Below are positions 57,977 to 64,000 of a stretch of DNA of 64,000 bases, piece after piece; within the stretch, counting starts at the first letter, position 1, and every line of letters begins with the position of its first letter. The DNA is from Anodontia alba. Taxonomy: Eukaryota; Mollusca; Bivalvia; Lucinida; Lucinidae. The notes beneath the pieces are model-generated. The model had not been told where the DNA came from and made no database searches. It was given only the letters and a program-made list of their open reading frames with translations. The DNA lies in assembly GCA_964016985.1 (NCBI GenBank), contig OZ024826.1, positions 67,296,268 through 67,360,267 on the forward strand, read 5' to 3'. The position numbers were made by a program, and so were the translations under genes.

Positions 57977-59721
57977 CTGTATGCATTATAGTAAAATGAG
58001 GGCATAGAAATAAAGAAAACATGTAAAGAATAGCAGAAAAAAAAACCTATAAAACACCTGATTAGTGAGAAATAAAAATATAATGAATAAGCATAATTAG
58101 AAAAGGAAAGAAAGTTGTGAAAGCTCATGCTGCTTGTATAGTGTTAAATTTGACATTTAAAGAATAAGAGATACGTTTTCTAAATAATAAACTAAAATTT
58201 AAAAGAAAGAGACCAATATGGGTAATTTTTTAACCAGTGAATTTCAGAATCCCCCTTCCCTTTCTTCCCTGTCCCCCGCTCCGCCACATCAAGACCCTAA
58301 AACATGAAAAAAGCAATATGGCGCATTCGAACAACAAAGACTTAAAACAGGATACGCATCCAAATGCAGAGATCGAGGAGAATCCAACCAAAGACATAAA
58401 ACGGTGCGCATTGTAAAAAATAATATATACGAATTAGTGTTTCATACATGACGCAGCTGTTGAGTCTAGTACCTGCAGAACTAATTCAAACCTGCATTCT
58501 GTTTCACTCGTTAGTACGTGAAATAAATCAAATGTTCAATTAATGTAGGGATGTGGTTCAGTTTTATTTACAATAATAATTCAGAGGGGTAATAATGCGG
58601 AAAAAACACGCTAGCTCCACATTGTGGCAGTCAAATACGTGTAGCCAAGATTATAAAACGCTCATTTAATACACTTCTGCATGTCTGTCCGTATCGGGTA
58701 GAAACAAAGAGCTCTCGTCTTTTCAATGGAGTTAACGGCAACGCCAAGCCGGTTAGTTCTTCGATGGGTGAACTTACACTACCGAGTGCTGCAGATTTTT
58801 CATGTATTTTTTCTCTCTCTTTTTCTGTACCTGCTTATTTTTTTTTTTTTTTTTTTTTTTCTCATCAGTTTGTCACTCATAGCAATAATTCTGTTTGCGT
58901 ATCCTGACATGGCTGATTTTATTTAGTTCTTAATTTGTAGTAGAAAAGACTACCCCACATCCGCCTGTCTGTTGTATTAAGACATATTATACGCACAAAT
59001 CCTTACACAGTTTAATACCATATGCGAACAGATAAACCCAGACCAGTGTCAGTCAGCACATTTGATGAGTCAGGCCAGTGCTGTACAAAAATATCAAATG
59101 CAAAAGACTCTGTTTTGCTATCTAATGCAAAGACTCTGGTTTTGCTAAATGGCGCGGAAATGATTGGTTAAAATTGGCGACGTCATAATAACGTTGCCAC
59201 GGGTAACGTAATTTTTGCCGACGTTCACTTGTGAAAACTGTCTCTCTTTCTGTCTTAGTGTTTGTTCCTTTGAATTGTTAATGTCCCATGTAATGTGTAA
59301 GTAAAATTTTTATAATTTATTGTAGTAGGTTGTAGTATTTTATATTGTACTGTTTAACTCTTATGGTGCAAAAAGGTGACATATTATATGCAAACAATGA
59401 CGGACCAAATCAAACTTACAGTCGTTCTTTATCGATATATTCAACATGTTTTCACTGATTTCGTATGCGGGAAACGAAGGCCCTGATCAGACTGTGCGGA
59501 TGCGCAAACGGATCTGAGCATCACCATTCGCATATTATATAGATGGGGCGTTTACACACATTGCGTATCACTATTCTTAATTTAAAATTTTAGGATAGTC
59601 ACACAAAATTTCTGCTTAACTAATACGCGAACATAGAAGATTCGCTTTAGCCTGTTGATTTGATAGGCCTACTCTGCTAGTCGAAATATACTCTCAGCCT
59701 CTTCATTTGTCTTTAGAAATA

Positions 59722-59767
<46 letters not shown>

Positions 59768-60577
59768 GAGGTCCTTTGTAGAATATGAATTTGATTTGAA
59801 GAAATCTGAACCGTACCACGCTTCGACCGTACGAGAACAGAGGAAGACCATACCATAGTGTGCATCCTGATTAATGAGTGCATGCGCTTTATGCTTACTG
59901 AATAACTGGATAATGCATTACTTACAGACGTCAGAGTTCTTAATTAGGTTGTGGAAATGAGCAGGCTGACCCGTCTTCGCTATTCGCGCATGTTTCTCAT
60001 AGCATGACTCATTAATATTCGGCATCACATTGTGCGAATAATAATAATAATGATAATAATAATAATAGCGAATAGCAAATTGCATGAACCGAGATGAGCC
60101 TTTACTGTTCACAAAATCTATTAGGGTATTTTCTAACTTGCGGTATATATACAAGGAGAAAGAAGAACAAAAATATGAGCAGGCTGAGTGGGTCGGGTCT
60201 TGGGTTTCACATTGGTACAAAGATAGATTAAATGAGTTTTTTTTTTTTTTTTTTGTTTGTTTGTTTTTAATTATCATTTTTCATTTTTTATATGCTGTAA
60301 TAAAAAGAAAGAGCGACAATCACATGGGGTTCTTTCAGGAATATTTGATGGCCCTTTAAAGATCAGGCCGTACAGACTGCAGTCGTCGTCGTTTTGTAGG
60401 TATTGCCGAGACAAATGCTGCTGTAATCTTGTATTTCACTGTCTTCTCTTCCTTGCCAGCATTGTCTTTGTTTCTTTCTTCTTCGCATATCTTCATTGCC
60501 AATCTTCCCTTTGCATGCCAGTAGGTATCGCGACGTTCCATATCTATTGTGTTCTGTCAGACGTTAATTCGACAAAC

Positions 60578-60591
60578 TGAACGGCGCATTG
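60578..60591. repeat. 14-mer target site / TSD heading LINE copy E
   Basis: TGAACGGCGCATTG with the same left flank (TTCGACAAAC) as 23237, because it lies in the duplicated segment. Confidence 0.8.
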
Positions 60592-62217
60592 TTGTTGTTG
60601 TTGTTGTTCAGTTTATATCTTCGGTACAGGGGGTCCCAGGGTACGAAACCATAACAGGCACAACCCCTGTACCTGCGTCCGTGCGTCGTCTTTCGTATGT
60701 CATTTTCTTCTTTGCGTCCGTCTTCCTTGCTTTCGTCGAGTCAGGAGGAGGAAATGGCGGTTAATCATGTGCGACTGTGCAAGGTCTGGGCAACTCTTTG
60801 TACTTGTTTTTGGCGTCGTGTCTTCGTGGCAACTTCCTTTTGGACTAGCTCGCTTTGGAGGGCCTTTGAGAATCCGGTTACTACGGGATGTACGGGTGCC
60901 GCTGCCCCCGCGGGGGTAGCTGGGGCCTGTGTTTGATTGAGTCTGGGGATTGTACACTTTTTATAGTGCAGGGTGGACCTTACTTGAATGAGGATCGGAT
61001 GACGCCGTAACATATATTCTTCCCGCCCTTTCCGGGAGGGGTATATTCTGGGTACACTCTACCTGGTTGAATATTGCCATTTACAGAGTGTTCCGCTTTA
61101 AGTTGTGAATTTTGAAATCCTGTATCTAATCTTTGCAGCTTTAATCACGGCCTCTCTAGGTCTAAGTTGCCTAGACTGGCCCGCTAATTTGGTTTGTAGT
61201 CTATGGGACTTGCGTTTTCTATGGGTGGCAGTAAGTTATGTTGCTGGGGGTTATGGACATGCTCGTTTTCTTTTCCAGTTGTTTGCAATTTTGATGACTC
61301 TTCTGAATTAGATATACGTTTGATGTATATCTCCTTATTTGTCGATCAGGAGGGTGTGAGAAGTTTCTGGGGTGTTAGTTGTTAGTGCATTCTGTTGGTT
61401 TCTTCTTCACATTGTTGGTTGGTTGGCGTGCCGCCAGGCCGCAGTATGTGTTTTTAGGTATTACACCATACTCCGTACCCGCGGTGCACTGCCTGTTAGT
61501 AAAAAAAAACAAAAAAAAACAAACAAAAAACTTTGGGCTGGGGTGGGGTGGAGGAAGGGTTTGTACAGTGGAGGCCACTGTATAAGTGGTAAATTTAAGA
61601 AGAATACTTATCAGTGAGAGGTTAAAGTGTTAAAGTGTTAAATGTTAGTATCTTGTGAGGCGTGGGGGTGCGGGGGAGCCGTGTTTGAATACGGCTGGTC
61701 CTTTGAGGGTGGGGGGAGGAGGCAGTAGTGCTTGAGCATGTGTGAGTCTCCAGAGTGCTTGTGATTGTGATATCAGGGCTTTGATGACCCTGTTTTCGTT
61801 GCTCTTGTTAGTACCTTAGGTTACTGTTAGTTCACGTTTTGTCGGCTGAGGAAGGGGAGGTAATTAGTGTTGTTATGAGTTACTGCAGCCGGTGAGCTAT
61901 CTTATACCTAAGTTGGGAGGTGATATATTAGTAATTCCTCTTCTTTTATCCTCATTTGATTCCTTGTCCAACGTTGTTCTTTGCAGCTGTGCCGAAACAT
62001 CAACAGACACGCCAATGAAAGACCGTGTGTGGTCTTGCTCCGATAGACAAGGCAGAGACTCTATTTGGTATTAATTTTTGCGCCAACTTAATATTTTAGA
62101 AAGTAGATCTCTATGCTTTCTAACCAACAGTTTGCCCTAACAGATTGTTAGTCGATGCTTTCGACTCGTCCTAGGAGGCAGCTTGTTGCATGTAGGACGT
62201 TGATAGACAGCTTTTAT
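60592..62217 (-). mobile_element. Nimb/I-type LINE, copy E (3' end only)
   Basis: Matches the last 1.6 kb of the 3' UTR of copy A. It stops at 62217, where sequence of the recombinase element begins, with no 14-mer at that edge. It was therefore cut by a later event, not by normal 5' truncation. Confidence 0.8.
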
Positions 62218-62363
62218 TTTCTCCTTCACTTGGTTCGTCCGAAAAACAAATATTGTCTTTCCTAACACTCTTAAGACTAGAAAATGTATGGCTGATATAG
62301 AAATTTGTCTTAAGAGATAAGAAGATAAAACAAGAATGATATAGAAGTGTCGCTACAGATCAA

Positions 62364-62400
<37 letters not shown>

Positions 62401-63373
62401 ACCAGAACAAATTACCACATGCACTATGACTAAACTACTACAATATAATAAACATCTGTAAACAAATATTAAACTCCTTGTCTATATTCTGCGGTTCTAT
62501 TAACCTTAACTTTGAATGTCTCAATTACTTTATTTTTTAACTGTAAATGATTGTTCCGCGTATCTTAGTCATCTAAATCTTAAACGGGTAACAAAGTGTA
62601 TTGATACCTAAAGCTCAAACGGGTAACAAAGTGTATTAAAACCTAAAACGTGTTTAGTTCGTTCACTCTGAAACCTGCTGGTAATTGAAATTACTGAAAC
62701 TGAATTTCTTACGAGATAATTAATAGCTTAACGAACAATTCATATTTACAATTTTTTCGAAGAGTTTCACTCTGAAAAAACTGAAGCAAAAATAGAGAGA
62801 ACAACCAAATGTTCCCTATATGCAACAATTCTGTGTAATTACTCAAAGAATAGCAGAAAATGACAAAGATCAAAAGAAACTGTAAATACTTGAAAAAACT
62901 CGTATCCGATCATTTTTTCGATCAGAAATTTTATGTACAAAGTATACCTGCAGCTCTTCTGTAGCGAAAGCGATCGACTGAAGACAAATAAAATGCTAAA
63001 TCTTTAAATAACCCAACATCTCGTGATTTTCATGATTCTCTTTATTCTCAATAAACTCAGAAAGCATGGTGAAATGAAACATTGCGAGTTTCTTAAGACG
63101 CATGACTAAATTAAATCTCTTTAAACCAGATATATTACTTTGAAAGAGTGACCGAAAAGAAATGGATTTATTTTCTCTCTCACTTGGTTCGTCCGAACAA
63201 TAAATATTGTCTTTCCTAACACTCTTAAGACTAGAAAATGTATGGCTGATACAGAAACTTGTCTTAAGAGATAAGAAGATAAAACAAGAATGATATAGAA
63301 GTGTCGCTGTTCGCTACAGATCGACTGAAACAAAGAAGTGGAGAATTATGCAAATTGATAAAGTTAGACTGGG

Positions 63374-63880
63374 CTAAATTCCCAAATGCTTTGTTACTGA
63401 TAAACGCTGTGAAAATTCGTTTTTGATGTACCCGTCTTTGGAAGAGACTCTCTTCCATCTGCCATGCGCCATAACCAAGCGCTCCGCTACGCCTAAATTA
63501 GATGCAGCGGATGCGCCTCCGCTTCTCAGGCTATGCAGACAGAATTTTGACTTATCCTCGCCTACAAGATCTATAGCCTCCAGAAATATCTCTCTAGCTC
63601 TGGTATATGACAGATGAGAATTTGTTAAAATATAATTTTTGGACTTTTTAAGAAATCTTATAGAACTAAACAAAAAATGATCGGATTGTAATTTCAAGTT
63701 GGCTGCGGCAATGTATCTATTTAACCAGGAAACCGGACACAAGTCTGAACCTGTCTTTGAAATTATTATTCTATTACCTTGTCTGTACTGATCAGTTTTA
63801 CTACATCTAATTAGAATTTCGACATATTCGTCATGCATAGACAAATCTTTCATCCTGATGTTTGATATTTCGTTGTACCT
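63374..63880 (-). pseudogene. Tyrosine recombinase, C-terminal catalytic domain (partial)
   Basis: The minus strand from 63880 reads LRYNEISNIRMKDLSMHDEY (first catalytic arginine), then IRCSKTDQYRQGNRI (lysine strand), LHSLRSGGASAASNLG (H-x-x-R box), MAHGRWKRVSSKDGYI (H and the nucleophilic Y) and a stop at 63374. All R-K-H-R-H-Y positions are recognisable, so the domain could be catalytic. Upstream, however, the frame runs into a duplicated copy of its own middle part (63880-64000), so the gene is disrupted at the window edge. The enzyme would cut and rejoin DNA to insert or excise the element. Confidence 0.75.
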
Positions 63881-64000
63881 TAAGAAATCTTATAGAACTA
63901 AACAAAAAATGATCGGATTGTAATTTCAAGTTGGCTGCGGCAATGTATCTATTTAACCAGGAAACCGGACACAAGTCTGAACCTGTCTTTGAAATTATTA
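63648..64000. repeat. 232-bp tandem duplication within the recombinase gene
   Basis: 63880-64000 is identical to 63648-63768 as far as the window goes (121 bp). The second copy may continue beyond the edge. Perfect identity points to a recent event or an assembly artefact. Confidence 0.9.

Larger units (their letters stand above)
56253..62217 (+). repeat. Large duplicated segment, copy 2 (about 5.96 kb)
   Basis: Partner of 18897-24845, including its microsatellites (CT run 56562-56601, (ATT)n 59722-59766), 190-bp units, fold-back repeat (57177-57250), the left-flank sequence of the LINE array, the 14-mer and the first 1.6 kb of a LINE tail. It keeps about 38 bp near 60897 that copy 1 has lost. 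Similarity ends within TTTTAT at 62217. Confidence 0.9.
62214..64000 (-). mobile_element. Tyrosine-recombinase element (DIRS/Ngaro or Crypton-like), partial
   Basis: It contains a tyrosine recombinase on the minus strand and a direct repeat of about 150 bp (62214-62361 and 63168-63322; CACTTGGTTCGTCCGAA, ATTGTCTTTCCTAACACTCT). It adjoins the broken end of LINE copy E. A T-run (62366-62396) and a 35-bp tandem pair (AAACGGGTAACAAAGTGTAT at 62582 and 62617) lie between the repeats. The element continues beyond the window, so its class cannot be settled. Confidence 0.55.

Overview
The window looks like intron or intergenic DNA of an AT-rich, repeat-rich invertebrate genome, most probably a bivalve mollusc. 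The evidence is a spliced terminal exon, a BEL/Pao element, a Nimb/I-type LINE with RNase H, a CR1-superfamily LINE with an N-terminal 2A motif, many microsatellites, and short fold-back repeats of a kind I associate with clams. The organism call is inference. Nothing bacterial is present (no operons, CRISPR or rRNA). The only confident host coding sequence is one last exon (10231-10626, +) of a Cys-loop ligand-gated channel, encoding the end of the M3-M4 loop and TM4.

Layout. 1-7241 is a decayed BEL/Pao LTR retrotransposon on the minus strand. 7481-8550 and several later patches (2682-3178, 12131-12696, 13735-14480, 17756-18080) are tails of one multicopy retroelement with a poly-C tract. 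8960-9735 is a tandem repeat block. The receptor exon and its probable 3' UTR lie at 10231-11340. 11341-15800 is repeats, including a 96-bp satellite. 15980-18896 is a broken plus-strand LINE. 18897-24845 recurs as 56253-62217, so a unit of about 37.4 kb appears to be tandemly duplicated.

The centrepiece is 23237-55869: a head-to-tail array of four minus-strand copies (A-D) of one Nimb/I-type LINE. The same 14-mer, TGAACGGCGCATTG, sits at every junction and at both outer edges. Where the left edge is duplicated (60578) it heads a fifth copy, E. At 55856 the 14-mer stands without the element's tail, so it behaves as a target site or target-site duplication rather than as element sequence. I infer a sequence-specific LINE that has repeatedly inserted into one site. 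Copy B, the longest (about 9.8 kb after removing insertions), was itself hit by a 5.54-kb CR1-like LINE (13-bp TSD) and by a 5'-truncated L1-like LINE (14-bp TSD). Copy C was hit by a 4.5-kb element with 21-bp terminal inverted repeats. 62214-64000 holds part of a tyrosine-recombinase element.

The mobile genes are mostly broken by frameshifts. The best preserved is the CR1-like ORF (35317-37929), with one visible frameshift before its C-terminal domain. Sequence identities were judged by eye; no alignment was run.
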